DNA of 64,000 nucleotides, taken from positions 62,001-126,000 of the forward strand of contig CAWFEN010000016.1 of assembly GCA_963814865.1 (NCBI GenBank). The letters run 5' to 3'. Source of the DNA: AP-15 sp963814865. Its GTDB lineage: Bacteria; Pseudomonadota; Alphaproteobacteria; ATCC43930; CGMCC-115725. The number at the start of each line of letters is the position of its first letter. Positions within the stretch are counted from its first letter, which is position 1. The translations under genes and the position numbers were made by a program. The notes under the pieces are model-generated. The model made no database searches. It had not been told where the DNA came from and saw only the letters and a list, made by a program, of their open reading frames with translations. Shown in pieces: positions 45,460 through 54,029 of the stretch.

Positions 45460-45511
45460 GTGGACGCAAGCTGATCGGCGGTTGCCGATCGTGACCGGCG
45501 CTGGCGTCCAC
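45460..45511. promoter_or_regulatory. Nested inverted repeats in long non-coding region
   Basis: Outer arms GTGGACGC (45460-45467) and GCGTCCAC (45504-45511) pair perfectly, and inside them GATCGGC (45473-45479) pairs with GCCGATC (45484-45490) around a 4-base loop. This is the only strong structure in the 589-base gap 45173-45761 between regB and the acyltransferase gene. The gap otherwise holds AT-rich stretches with no convincing ORF; the 70-codon minus-strand frame at 45429-45641 has no start support. It could be an operator, attenuator or small RNA stem. Confidence 0.5.
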
Positions 45512-45761
45512 GAACGCGCCGATCGCCGCCGCCGATTTCCTCAAGACGAACCATCGACGAAGGGTTGGGAAACAGCCGACAAAAGTTGGTGAGTGATTGA
45601 CGGGAGTCATGACCAGGGGAGGTCATGTCAAAAACAAACATCGGAATTTGACTTTCTATGACGTGGCCTGCGGCGGATCTTTGATCGGGTGTTGATGAAA
45701 CCAGTACTCCCGAAAGAGACAGGCACGTGGCCGAGACGGGTCAACGAACTTTGGGGGAAGC

Positions 45762-46775
45762 ATGTCTAGAACAATTACAGTATCTGATGCGGCGATTCCG
45801 ACCATCGTCGAAGAATCTCTTGTCGGACACCAGAATGCGGTGATGCCTTTGCAGAAATCCGGTGAGGGAGACGGCGGCACAATCGAGCCTCGTGAATTCA
45901 TCCTAGGACTTCGTGATCTGACCGGTATCCGGAATTTGAATGCTGCACACATCCCTCATCCACTATGTGGTCGCCAGGACCAGTTCGACATTGCCAGGAT
46001 CGGGGTGCCGATATCTGAAAATGTCGTATGCGATCCAAAAACATCCGAACATGGATGGATCGAACTGTTCCGCCGTTATTTGGCTGTGGTTCGGGCACAT
46101 ACGGAGGAGGAGCTCGACAGCGTGTTCCGCCTGCGGTTTCAAGTGTATTGTCTGGAACGGGGTTTCGAAGATGCAACCGAATACCCCGACGGCCGCGAAC
46201 GGGATGGCGATGATGCCCGGTCGCTACATTCGCTGCTGCTCGATCGCGCTACCGGTTCGGCGGTGGGCACCGTACGTCTCATCCTGCCGTATGGCGGCGG
46301 CGACCTTCCGGTCTTCAGACTGATCGGGTCGCGCGAGCGGTATAGAGCCGGGTTGCCGCTCGAGACCACGGCCGAAGTCTCCCGGTTTGCCGTGGCCAAG
46401 ACGTTTCGCAGGCAGATCGAGAACGGCTGGCGCCCGGGACCGGGCAGTGCGGCGGTCGCGGGCTGCGGTCGCGAGCCGGCGTATCAGCTCCTGACCGCCG
46501 GACTCATTCGAGCAATCGTGACGATGAGTGCGGTTGGCGGGATCACGCATATCGTCGCGATGATGGAGCCGACTCTGTTGCGGTTGCTCGGGCGGCTGGG
46601 CGTCGCGTTTCACCCGCTCGGCGAGCCGGTCGAGCATCACGGGCGGCGTCAGCCCGGCTGGGCAGTCATCACCCACTTGATCGCGAGCATCAAAAACCGT
46701 CATCCCGAGCTCGGGGAGATCATCGCCGACATCGGGCGACGGACACTGGAGCAGCCGGCCCTGGTGCAGGCCTGA
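45762..46775 (+). CDS. PEP-CTERM/exosortase-associated N-acyltransferase, with extra N-terminal region
   Basis: 337 residues; GGGGGAAGC directly before the ATG makes this start secure. From about residue 96 it is an autoinducer-synthase/GNAT-like acyltransferase of the TIGR03694 type (FRLRFQVYCLERGFEDATEY, GTVRLILPYG, TAEVSRFAVAKTFRR, GITHIVAMMEPTLLRLLGRLG, GEPVEHHGRRQPGW), aligning with the 51.2-kb protein. Relatives such as FeeM make N-acyl amino acids from acyl-ACP. The first ~95 residues have no counterpart in the paralogue and are unrecognised. Confidence 0.88.
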   Translation: MSRTITVSDAAIPTIVEESLVGHQNAVMPLQKSGEGDGGTIEPREFILGLRDLTGIRNLNAAHIPHPLCGRQDQFDIARIGVPISENVVCDPKTSEHGWIELFRRYLAVVRAHTEEELDSVFRLRFQVYCLERGFEDATEYPDGRERDGDDARSLHSLLLDRATGSAVGTVRLILPYGGGDLPVFRLIGSRERYRAGLPLETTAEVSRFAVAKTFRRQIENGWRPGPGSAAVAGCGREPAYQLLTAGLIRAIVTMSAVGGITHIVAMMEPTLLRLLGRLGVAFHPLGEPVEHHGRRQPGWAVITHLIASIKNRHPELGEIIADIGRRTLEQPALVQA

Positions 46776-46868
46776 GCGGCAATGCGTCATCGCAAAGCCC
46801 CGGCAACGGCAGGCGAACGCGACGACATCGCCGGCGAGAGACCGCCGCTGCGAACGCCGGGAGCGAAT

Positions 46869-47564
46869 TCATATTCGGGTTCGCGCCCTCGGCGGTCGCC
46901 GCAGCCGCGGCAGGATCAGGCGCCGCGTAAACAATCCGACCCCGGACCACATCGTCAGAAACCACAACGGGACGCCGCCATAATGCCGGCCGGGATAATG
47001 CCACTGCCCGCTACCCACCCCGACATACTCGATCAGCGTCCCCAGCGCAGCCATGTAGCCGGCATAAGCCAGGTCCATTCGTTCGTGAAACAACACGAGG
47101 CAGCCGGCGAGCACGGCTGCCGAAGCCGCCAGCAGCAATGCCGGATCGGCAATCATGGCAAACGGCAGGGCGAAGACCGCGGCCGCGGCCGACGCGACGA
47201 TCAGATTTCCGCGAGGCTCTTCGCCGTCGATAAAGCGCATCGTGTGGAGCGTGTAAAAGCCCCACATCAGATATTCGTACACCGGCATCCCGAGATAATC
47301 GGGATGGTCGAAGCGGAAGACGCCCCGTTTCAACGCCGCCGAATTCATCACGACGAAGAGCAGGTCGACGGCGGCCATCGCCAGCAGTTCGGCCGCCCGG
47401 ATGCGGCCGAAGCCGAGGCACCAGATGATCAGCATGGTCACCAGCTTTGCCGGATTACCGGGAACCCAGCCCAGTGTCGCGGCGGTCGCCAATAGCTGAC
47501 AGAGCAGCACGAGGCGCTCCCGGGATAAGCCGGGTGCCGAAACCGGGCCGCCAAAACCCGCCAT
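46869..47564 (-). CDS. Polytopic membrane protein, unknown
   Basis: 231 residues with about seven hydrophobic helices. Conserved-looking loops are FDHPDYLGMPVYEYLMWGFYTLHTMRF and SGQWHYPGRHYGGVPLWFL, the latter resembling the YPG-x-GGVPLW pattern of carotenoid-biosynthesis-type membrane proteins, though I cannot assign a family. The tail is strongly basic (PRLRRPPRARTRI). It is convergent with the acyltransferase gene and divergent from the PEP-CTERM region. Confidence 0.65.
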   Translation of the reverse strand: MAGFGGPVSAPGLSRERLVLLCQLLATAATLGWVPGNPAKLVTMLIIWCLGFGRIRAAELLAMAAVDLLFVVMNSAALKRGVFRFDHPDYLGMPVYEYLMWGFYTLHTMRFIDGEEPRGNLIVASAAAAVFALPFAMIADPALLLAASAAVLAGCLVLFHERMDLAYAGYMAALGTLIEYVGVGSGQWHYPGRHYGGVPLWFLTMWSGVGLFTRRLILPRLRRPPRARTRI

Positions 47565-47708
47565 TCCCTGCTGTCCGAGCCGCTGGCCCGGGCTAGGCGG
47601 CGGGCGGTCCGCTCATGGCGCGAACTCGCGAACGGAAATTGCGGCGGCCCTGCCGACACAGAAGCTGCGGCGGGCGGCAACCTGGCGGAACCGCGGAGAC
47701 GAAGGCGC

Positions 47709-48020
47709 GTCGGAGAATTTTACAGGTTCGTCGAGGCAGCGCATCGGCCTTCCTGGTGGCTTTGCTGACGGCCATGGTGTTCCCCCGGCCCGCTCTCGCC
47801 AAGCCTGGGTCGCCGCGGTGAGGTCGGGCTGCCGATCATGCGGCCTGACCCACCGCGTCTCTGTCGGAAAATTTAACGGCTATTTCGGGCAGCCAGCAGC
47901 ATGGGTTGCCGCCGCCTTCGCGTTTTCGTGATTTCTAACAAGAGGTTGGGCCCATCGCATCGATCGCGGCGACGATCATAGCACCGCCAGTTCGCTGCGC
48001 GCTCGTCGGAAAAATTTACA
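47709..48020. repeat. Three copies of a GTCGG-A/T motif upstream of a PEP-CTERM gene
   Basis: GTCGGAGAATTTTACA (47709-47724), GTCGGAAAATTTAAC (47863-47877) and GTCGGAAAAATTTACA (48005-48020) are direct repeats about 154 and 142 bases apart; a weaker relative, TACGGAAAAATTAAT, lies at 48120-48134. They occupy the 605-base gene-free gap 47565-48169. The spacing and position before the sigma-54-like promoter suggest upstream activator sites (inference). No convincing ORF is present; a 68-codon frame at 47615-47821 lacks support. Confidence 0.6.
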
Positions 48021-48093
48021 AGCTCCGAACCAGAGTTCCTCAAGCTATCTGTCAACCATTTGAAATCAGGTGATTCTCGGACAGAAAGCTCGG

Positions 48094-48110
48094 TTGGCGC
48101 GTTTCATGCA
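48094..48110 (+). promoter_or_regulatory. Sigma-54-type (-24/-12) promoter, putative
   Basis: TTGGCGCGTTTCATGCA has the invariant GG and GC with exactly ten bases between them and matches the consensus TTGGCACG-N4-TTGCA at all but two positions. Transcription would start near 48120, about 50 bases before the PEP-CTERM ATG. Sigma-54 promoters with upstream activator sites are established for PEP-CTERM systems governed by PrsK/PrsR; neither regulator gene is in this window. Confidence 0.55.
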
Positions 48111-48169
48111 GGTATATCTTACGGAAAAATTAATGATATATCAGAGCGAGAAACCTGTTGGAGACATCG

Positions 48170-49078
48170 ATGACGCGTCACGCCTCGCTAACAGCTTCCG
48201 CAGCCATCGGCGTCCTGATCACGGGCATCGCCGTCGCGTCGCCGGCGATTGCCGCCCAGATCAATCTGGGCGGTTACGTCGGCCCGGTCGCCATCAAGTT
48301 CAACAGCTATGAGTCGTTTATAGATTCGAGCGGCAATCTCACCACGACCTTGGCTGTCGGCGATCAAAACTTTGGTGCTTTCAACATTACCAGTATTACT
48401 GCCGAAACGACCGGTAAAACGATCTGGACGGCAAGTCCAAGCAACGGTTTTCTTGTCGGCCTGTTCAACGATATCACGGTTTCAAGGATTACTCCGCTAG
48501 GTCCAGCCTTTGTGACTGGAAACACAGGCGGACAATTCGCGATTTATAATCTGCCGTACTCCAGCTTTCCGACACTCACCCAGGGTACGAACGGCTATCT
48601 GGCCGGAGGGTGCACACACTTCAACACGCTCTGCTACAATACGCTGACGAACGTGGCCGGGCATACCGCGCCGGTCCTGACCATGGATCTGGTCCCCGGC
48701 GCCGATACGACGAACCCCGCGGAGACGCTGGCGGCACTGGCGAGCACCACGACGATCCCGACCAGCGGCGCGGCGCTGGGCTGGATGGATATCACCGGCG
48801 GAAGTGACGCGTCCCAGTTCGGGAAAGGCGGTTTCACGACGGCGATCGGCACGGCTGCGGATATGAGCCTGTTCGACGATTTTTGTCCGAATCCTATCGG
48901 GAAAGGTGCCCCGGCATGCGGCGGCACGACGATCCCGATCGGCAACTGGCAGCAGCTCAATTTCGATCCGGTCGGCGCCGAGGCGATCCCGGAACCGGTT
49001 TCTCTCGGTCTGCTCGGAACAGCGCTGATGGGAATGGGTGTCGCAGGCTGGCGTCGCCGCCGCCGCGGAGAACGGTAA
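48170..49078 (+). CDS. PEP-CTERM sorting-domain protein
   Basis: 302 residues from the ATG at 48170 with TTGGAG upstream (a TTG at 48158 is in frame but overlaps that site). A signal peptide (IGVLITGIAVASPAIA) precedes a Thr/Gly/Ser-rich beta-type mature region with two Cys pairs (GGCTHFNTLCYN; DDFCPNPIGKGAPACGG). It ends IPEPVSLGLLGTALMGMGVA then WRRRRR, a perfect sorting signal. Likely a secreted protein cleaved by exosortase; no catalytic domain recognised. Confidence 0.93.
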   Translation: MTRHASLTASAAIGVLITGIAVASPAIAAQINLGGYVGPVAIKFNSYESFIDSSGNLTTTLAVGDQNFGAFNITSITAETTGKTIWTASPSNGFLVGLFNDITVSRITPLGPAFVTGNTGGQFAIYNLPYSSFPTLTQGTNGYLAGGCTHFNTLCYNTLTNVAGHTAPVLTMDLVPGADTTNPAETLAALASTTTIPTSGAALGWMDITGGSDASQFGKGGFTTAIGTAADMSLFDDFCPNPIGKGAPACGGTTIPIGNWQQLNFDPVGAEAIPEPVSLGLLGTALMGMGVAGWRRRRRGER

Positions 49079-49336
49079 ATCGCCGTATGAGCCTTGCGGG
49101 ATCCGGCAGGCTCCGGGAAGGCTGATAAACCGGGGATCGCGAGCGGTACAGGGCGCATCCGAAGCCGATCGATGCGGGCGCGCCCCCGCCGCTGGGTCGG
49201 CGGCATTTTGCAGGTATGCGCGCCGGCGCCATGATTTTTGTGCTCGGCCGGCTGGCGCCCCGGTGATTTACAAAAATCGCGGCTGCCCGCCGGAGCGAGC
49301 GTTGCGAGGATTGCGGCCAGGCTGATCCGACGCCGA

Positions 49337-50947
49337 ATGGATTCTGAAAAACTGCAGTTGGCGATGCGGGAGTGGCGTGCCCGCATCGGGCGATCGGCTG
49401 TGCTCGAAGCAGCGTCGGCGCAGCAGCGCTACGGCGTCTGCACGACCGGCGTCGAGCGCGCGATCCCGGCAGCTCTGCTTCCGAGCCGCGTCGGCGATGT
49501 TGTCGCCATCGTCGATATCGCCCGGCGCCACGGCATGGCGCTTTACCCGATCAGCACCGGTCACAACTGGGGATACGGCAGCGCCGTTCCGGCGACCGAT
49601 GGCTGCGTCGTTCTCGACCTGTCCGGGCTCGACCGGATCATCGACATGGATGCCGAACTGGGCCTCGTCACCGTCGAGCCTGGGGTTACCCAGCAAGGTC
49701 TCCGCGATTATCTCGGTCGCAACGGGCTTCCTTTCCTGGTTCCGGTGACCGGAGCCGGGCCCGATTGCAGCCTGCTGGGCAATGCCCTCGAGCGTGGCTA
49801 CGGCATTACCCCCCACGCCGATCATTTCGCCGCCGTCACCGCGCTGGAGGCGGTTTTGCCGGATGGCCGCACCTACCGCTCGGCGTTGAGCGAGCTGGGC
49901 GGCGATTTGGTCGACCGGGCCTTCAAATGGGGGATCGGGCCCTATCTCGACGGTCTGTTCGCCCAAGGCAATTTCGCCATCGTCACGCAGATGACGATCG
50001 CGCTGGCTCCGCGTCCCGAGCGGATCGAGGGTTTCTTTTTCGGCATCGAGCAGGATGCCGGTCTCGAAGCCGCGGTGCTGGGCGTCCGACAGGTTCTGCG
50101 GAGCCTGGGAGGGGTGACCGGCTCGATCAACCTGATGAATTCCCGGCGCATGCTCGCGATGACCGTGCCCTACCCGAGCGATCGGGTCGGCGATGGCGAA
50201 ATTCTGCCGTCCGCCGTCGTCGCCGCGCTCGCCGGCAGGCACCGGGTAATGGCGTGGACCGGGTTGGGCGCGCTGTACGGCAAGACGGAGGTCGTCGAGG
50301 CGGCGCACCGGGCCATCCGCGCAATACTGAAGCCGGCGGTAAGCAGGATTGCTTTTTACACCCCGCGCTTCAGCTCGGCTCTCAACCGCCTGCTGAGCCG
50401 CGTTCCCCATTTCAGCCATGGCCGCATGGCCAACCGGGCGCGCACGCTCGACGCGGCAATGCAACTGATCGCCGGCAAGCCCAGCCAGGTCGCCCTGCCG
50501 CTCGCTTACTGGCGATCTGCGACACCGCCCCATCCGAGTGGTGCATTGGATCCCGCCCGGGATGGCTGCGGCCTGATCTGGTATTCGCCCCTCGTTCCGA
50601 TGAAATCCGACAGCGTCAGGCGCTATGTCGAGATGATCCACGATGTCTGCCCGCGCCACGGGATCGAGCCGCTGATCACGCTGACCAGCCTGTCCGACCG
50701 GTGCTTCGACAGCTCGGTTCCACTGCTTTTCGATCGGCGCGATGCCAACCAGACGGCGCGCGCCCGATCGTGCTATCGCGCTTTGTTCGAGGCGGGCCGG
50801 CGCGAAGGGCTTCTGCCATATCGCGTGGGCATCCAGGCGATGGATTGGATAACCCGCTCGGACGCGCCTTATTGGGACCTGGTCGCCGCGATAAAATCCG
50901 CTATCGACCCCGGCGGTCTCGTCGCTCCCGGACGATACGGGCGCTGA
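49337..50947 (+). CDS. FAD-linked oxidase, vanillyl-alcohol oxidase / p-cresol methylhydroxylase-like
   Basis: 536 residues from MDSEKLQLAMREWRARIG at 49337. FAD-binding (PCMH) features are PSRVGDVVAIVDIARRHGMALYPISTGHNWGYGSA, a VVLDLSGLDRI strand, GLVTVEPGVTQ and VPVTGAGPDCSLLGNALERGYG. The cap domain ends DPGGLVAPGRYG. Length and the P-x-S-x-G-x-N-W-G-Y loop fit the VAO/PCMH branch that oxidises 4-alkylphenols and related compounds. Covalent FAD attachment cannot be judged. It lies between a PEP-CTERM gene and an acyltransferase. Confidence 0.87.
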   Translation: MDSEKLQLAMREWRARIGRSAVLEAASAQQRYGVCTTGVERAIPAALLPSRVGDVVAIVDIARRHGMALYPISTGHNWGYGSAVPATDGCVVLDLSGLDRIIDMDAELGLVTVEPGVTQQGLRDYLGRNGLPFLVPVTGAGPDCSLLGNALERGYGITPHADHFAAVTALEAVLPDGRTYRSALSELGGDLVDRAFKWGIGPYLDGLFAQGNFAIVTQMTIALAPRPERIEGFFFGIEQDAGLEAAVLGVRQVLRSLGGVTGSINLMNSRRMLAMTVPYPSDRVGDGEILPSAVVAALAGRHRVMAWTGLGALYGKTEVVEAAHRAIRAILKPAVSRIAFYTPRFSSALNRLLSRVPHFSHGRMANRARTLDAAMQLIAGKPSQVALPLAYWRSATPPHPSGALDPARDGCGLIWYSPLVPMKSDSVRRYVEMIHDVCPRHGIEPLITLTSLSDRCFDSSVPLLFDRRDANQTARARSCYRALFEAGRREGLLPYRVGIQAMDWITRSDAPYWDLVAAIKSAIDPGGLVAPGRYGR

Positions 50948-51161
50948 CTCGAAGCCGGGCCGTGCGCAGTCTTCGACGCCGCGGATCCGATTTCCCCCGC
51001 TTCAACCCGACCGATCTGAAGTATTGCTTCTTACGACATCTCATCCTGCCAAGTCCGGAGTGCAGATAAGGCCGCTTGCGGTCGTCATTGCTAGTGAATT
51101 CTTCATTCGTTCCGCCGAAGCTCGTTGCCGGGGGCTACCGTTCGATGTCGGGCGCACGAGC

Positions 51162-51971
51162 ATGACGGTTGTGGATATGGCGGATTTCATCGGTTCCTAT
51201 GATCGGTATTTTGCCGTGATACGCGCCAACTCCGCAGAATTGCTCGATCACGCCTATCGGGTTCGTTACCAGGTGTATTGTGTCGAGAATCAATTTGAAG
51301 ATCCCGGGCAACACGCCGACGGACGAGAGACCGACGGCGACGACGACCGGTCCGTGCACGTCCTTCTGGTGCATCGCCACAATGGGGAGGCAGCAGGGAC
51401 TGCCCGGGTCATCCTGCCGGTGCCTGCCGATATGCGCAGGCCGTTGCCGGTGCAAAGGTTGCTGAATTCGACGGATCGCCATCTGTTCCAGCGGTTGCCG
51501 CTGCATCGGACGGCCGAGATCTCCCGCTTTGCCGTGTCGAAGCAATTTCGCCGGCGGCGCGGTGAGGCGCTCTATCCCGATGCGGGATTTCCACTCGGCT
51601 CCGGCCGTTCGGTCGCGAGCGAACGGCGGCTGATGCCTTACATCACCTTTGGGCTGCTGCGCGGCGTGCTCGATATTTGCCTGGAGTACGGGATCACCCA
51701 CCTGACTGCCCTGATGGACCCTTCCCTTATTCGCATTCTGGTGCGGCTCGGGCTCGATTTCGAGCCGCTCGGCAGGCTCGTCGCGCACCACGGCATGCGC
51801 CAGCCTTGCATGGCCGACCTCGGCGACCTGATCCATCGATCACATGACAGCCGCAGTCTGTTGTGGAGCTACGTGGGCCAAGAATCCGTGGGGAGAAGAC
51901 TGGCGCCAACGCTCCCGGCAATCGATCCCCGGCGGGAGGCGCCGCTGCCGATATCCGGCCCTTCGACTTGA
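51162..51971 (+). CDS. PEP-CTERM/exosortase-associated N-acyltransferase
   Basis: 269 residues from MTVVDMADFIGSYDRYF at 51162; an open frame to 51024 is less likely. The TIGR03694-type core is clear: YRVRYQVYCVENQFEDPGQH, GTARVILPVP, TAEISRFAVSKQFRRRRGE, YGITHLTALMDPSLIRILVRLG and RLVAHHGMRQPCMADL. It is a diverged paralogue of the 45.8-kb protein, lacking that protein's N-terminal region. Such enzymes accompany PEP-CTERM/exosortase systems and are expected to condense an acyl-ACP with an amino acid or amine. Confidence 0.88.
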   Translation: MTVVDMADFIGSYDRYFAVIRANSAELLDHAYRVRYQVYCVENQFEDPGQHADGRETDGDDDRSVHVLLVHRHNGEAAGTARVILPVPADMRRPLPVQRLLNSTDRHLFQRLPLHRTAEISRFAVSKQFRRRRGEALYPDAGFPLGSGRSVASERRLMPYITFGLLRGVLDICLEYGITHLTALMDPSLIRILVRLGLDFEPLGRLVAHHGMRQPCMADLGDLIHRSHDSRSLLWSYVGQESVGRRLAPTLPAIDPRREAPLPISGPST

Positions 51972-52051
51972 AGGGCAGGCTCGAGCGTGCGCATTTCTGC
52001 TAAGTCGATCGCCGGCTGTGCGCACCCGGCCTCTTTCCGGAGCCCCCAGGC

Positions 52052-52663
52052 ATGTCCGATACGAAACGGCGCATCATTGTCGGCATCAGCGGTGCTACCG
52101 GCATCGTCTATGGCGCCCGTGCGCTCGAAATCCTGCGCTCGCTCGGGATCGAAACCCATCTCGTCATCTCCAGATCCGGCGAATTGTCGCGCGCCTATGA
52201 AAGCGCTCTGAGCCGGAAGGACCTGGAGGGGCTGGCCGATGTGGTCCACCCGATCAACGATGTCGGCGCCCCGATCTCGTCGGGATCGTTCGCAACCATG
52301 GGGATGCTGATCGCGCCGTGCTCGGTGCGCAGCCTGGCGGAGATCGCCAGCGGCGTCACCTCCTCGCTGCTGACGCGCGCCGCCGACGTGGTTCTGAAGG
52401 AGCGCCGCCGGCTGGTCCTGATGGTCCGCGAGGCGCCGCTCAACCTCATTCACATCCGCAACATGGCGACGGTGACGGAAGCCGGCGGGGTGATCTTCCC
52501 GCCGGTCCCGGCCTTCTATTTCCGCCCGACAACGATCGAGGAGCTGGTGGACCACTCGGTCGGGCGCGCCCTCGACCTGTTCGGCTTCAAGGTCGAGACG
52601 TTCCCGCGCTGGAACGAAGAATTGCGGCGGAAGCAGCTGCAGGCCGCGCCGCCGGAAGCCTGA
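52052..52663 (+). CDS. ubiX: UbiX family flavin prenyltransferase
   Basis: 203 residues. The FMN-binding GISGATGIVYGARALEIL, SGSFATMGMLIAPCSV, the conserved SSLLTRAADVVLKERRRLVLMVREAPLN and MATVTEAGGVIFPPVPAFY are all present. UbiX makes prenylated FMN, the cofactor for UbiD-type decarboxylases. No ubiD is nearby, so it may serve ubiquinone synthesis or an aromatic decarboxylase elsewhere. It follows the acyltransferase by 80 bases. Confidence 0.95.
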   Translation: MSDTKRRIIVGISGATGIVYGARALEILRSLGIETHLVISRSGELSRAYESALSRKDLEGLADVVHPINDVGAPISSGSFATMGMLIAPCSVRSLAEIASGVTSSLLTRAADVVLKERRRLVLMVREAPLNLIHIRNMATVTEAGGVIFPPVPAFYFRPTTIEELVDHSVGRALDLFGFKVETFPRWNEELRRKQLQAAPPEA

Positions 52664-52730
52664 TCGCGGTTCGGCACCACCGCGCCGAGACGCCGGTCCC
52701 GGCAAGTCGGCAGCCGTCCCGCGAAAGGCT

Positions 52731-53936
52731 TCAGATCACTCCGCCGGCTTTCAGCTCGGCGATGTCGCCGGCCGAGAGGCCGAGCCAGCCGCCGTAGATC
52801 TCGGCATTGTGCTGGCCGATGGTGGGGCTTGGGCGGGTTTCGACCTTGTCGGTGCCGTGCAGGCGCAGCGGCGTCGTCGGCACGACGATCTCGCCCAGCT
52901 CGGGGTGATCGATGCGCTCCAGCATGCCGCGCTCGTGCATATGCGGGTCATTCATGACCTCGGGGGCATTGCGCACCGGCGCGCACGGGATGCGGTATTC
53001 CTTGGTGCGCGCGAACACCTCCATCTTGCCGAGGGTTCGCGTCCATTCGGCGACCAGCGCGTCGGTCTCCTCCATATGGGCGACGCGGCCGGCATTGGTC
53101 GCAAAGCGCGGGTCGTCGGCGAGATCCTCGCGGCCCATCGCCTTCAGCAAATTCTGGAAATGCGCCTCGGTGACGATGTGGATCGCAACATGTCCGTCTC
53201 TGGTCGGGAACACGTTGTAGGGCGCGCTGTTGAGCCCTGATTGGCGGTTGCCGGTGCGCGGCGGGATTTTTCCCGTCCGATGATAATATTCGAAGCTGCT
53301 GGCCAGGGTCGGATAGACCGTCTCCTGCATCGACACCTCGACGAGCCGGCCGACACCGCTGCGGTCGCGGTCGTAGAGCGCGGTCACGACGCCGGCGTAG
53401 AGGTGGATGCCGCCCATGAAATCAACGAGGGTCGGGCCGGCCTTGACCGGCGGGCCGTCGGGGAAGCCGGTGACGCTCATGATCCCCGAGGCCGCCTGGA
53501 TCGTCATGTCCATCGCCAGGTTGTCGCGGTCGGGGCCGCTGAGCCCGAAGCCGGTGCCCGAGGCGTAGATCAGCCGCGGGTTGATCTCGTGCAATCGGCT
53601 CCAGCCGACGCCGAGGCCGTCCATCGTGCCGGGAGAAAAATTTTCGAGCAATACGTCGGCGCGTTCGACCATGCGGAACAGCAATTCGCGGCCGCGCGGC
53701 TCCTTCAGGTTGAGCGTCACCGCATGCTTGTTCTGGTTCAGCATGGCGAAGGGCAGGGTGGCGCTCTTGCCGGGATCGGCGCGGCGGCGGCCGGGCTCGC
53801 CGCGCGGCGGCTCGATCTTGATCACGAAGGCGCCGGCCTTGGCCATCAGCAGGGTCGCATAAGGCCCCTGGAAGATCTGGCCGAAATCGATCACGGTCAC
53901 GTCGGAAAGGGGGCTGTTCGCCCGCGCTTGATCCAT
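52731..53936 (-). CDS. Class III CoA transferase (CaiB/BaiF family)
   Basis: 401 residues from MDQARANSPLSDVTVIDFGQ at 53936; the longer upstream frame is antisense to the amidohydrolase and not credible. FQGPYATLLMAKAGAFVIKIEPPRGE, LNLKEPRGRELL, ENFSPGTMDGLGVGW and the catalytic Asp in NLAMDMTIQAASG are intact. It is divergent from the amidohydrolase gene; the pair may share a regulatory region. It is clearly distinct from the 12.5-kb CoA transferase. Confidence 0.93.
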   Translation of the reverse strand: MDQARANSPLSDVTVIDFGQIFQGPYATLLMAKAGAFVIKIEPPRGEPGRRRADPGKSATLPFAMLNQNKHAVTLNLKEPRGRELLFRMVERADVLLENFSPGTMDGLGVGWSRLHEINPRLIYASGTGFGLSGPDRDNLAMDMTIQAASGIMSVTGFPDGPPVKAGPTLVDFMGGIHLYAGVVTALYDRDRSGVGRLVEVSMQETVYPTLASSFEYYHRTGKIPPRTGNRQSGLNSAPYNVFPTRDGHVAIHIVTEAHFQNLLKAMGREDLADDPRFATNAGRVAHMEETDALVAEWTRTLGKMEVFARTKEYRIPCAPVRNAPEVMNDPHMHERGMLERIDHPELGEIVVPTTPLRLHGTDKVETRPSPTIGQHNAEIYGGWLGLSAGDIAELKAGGVI

Positions 53937-54029
53937 CGGCTTTTCCGCCCTCGCCGCGCTGGAGATTTCAGTCGCACATGTTCTCCACCCAAGGCATGCT
54001 AACTTCGGGTTCGCGTGGAGGATATGCCA

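Noticed and set aside
47615..47821. 68-codon plus-strand frame with a signal-like C-terminal segment
   Set aside because: No ribosome site, Arg-rich start, and it overlaps one copy of the upstream repeat motif.
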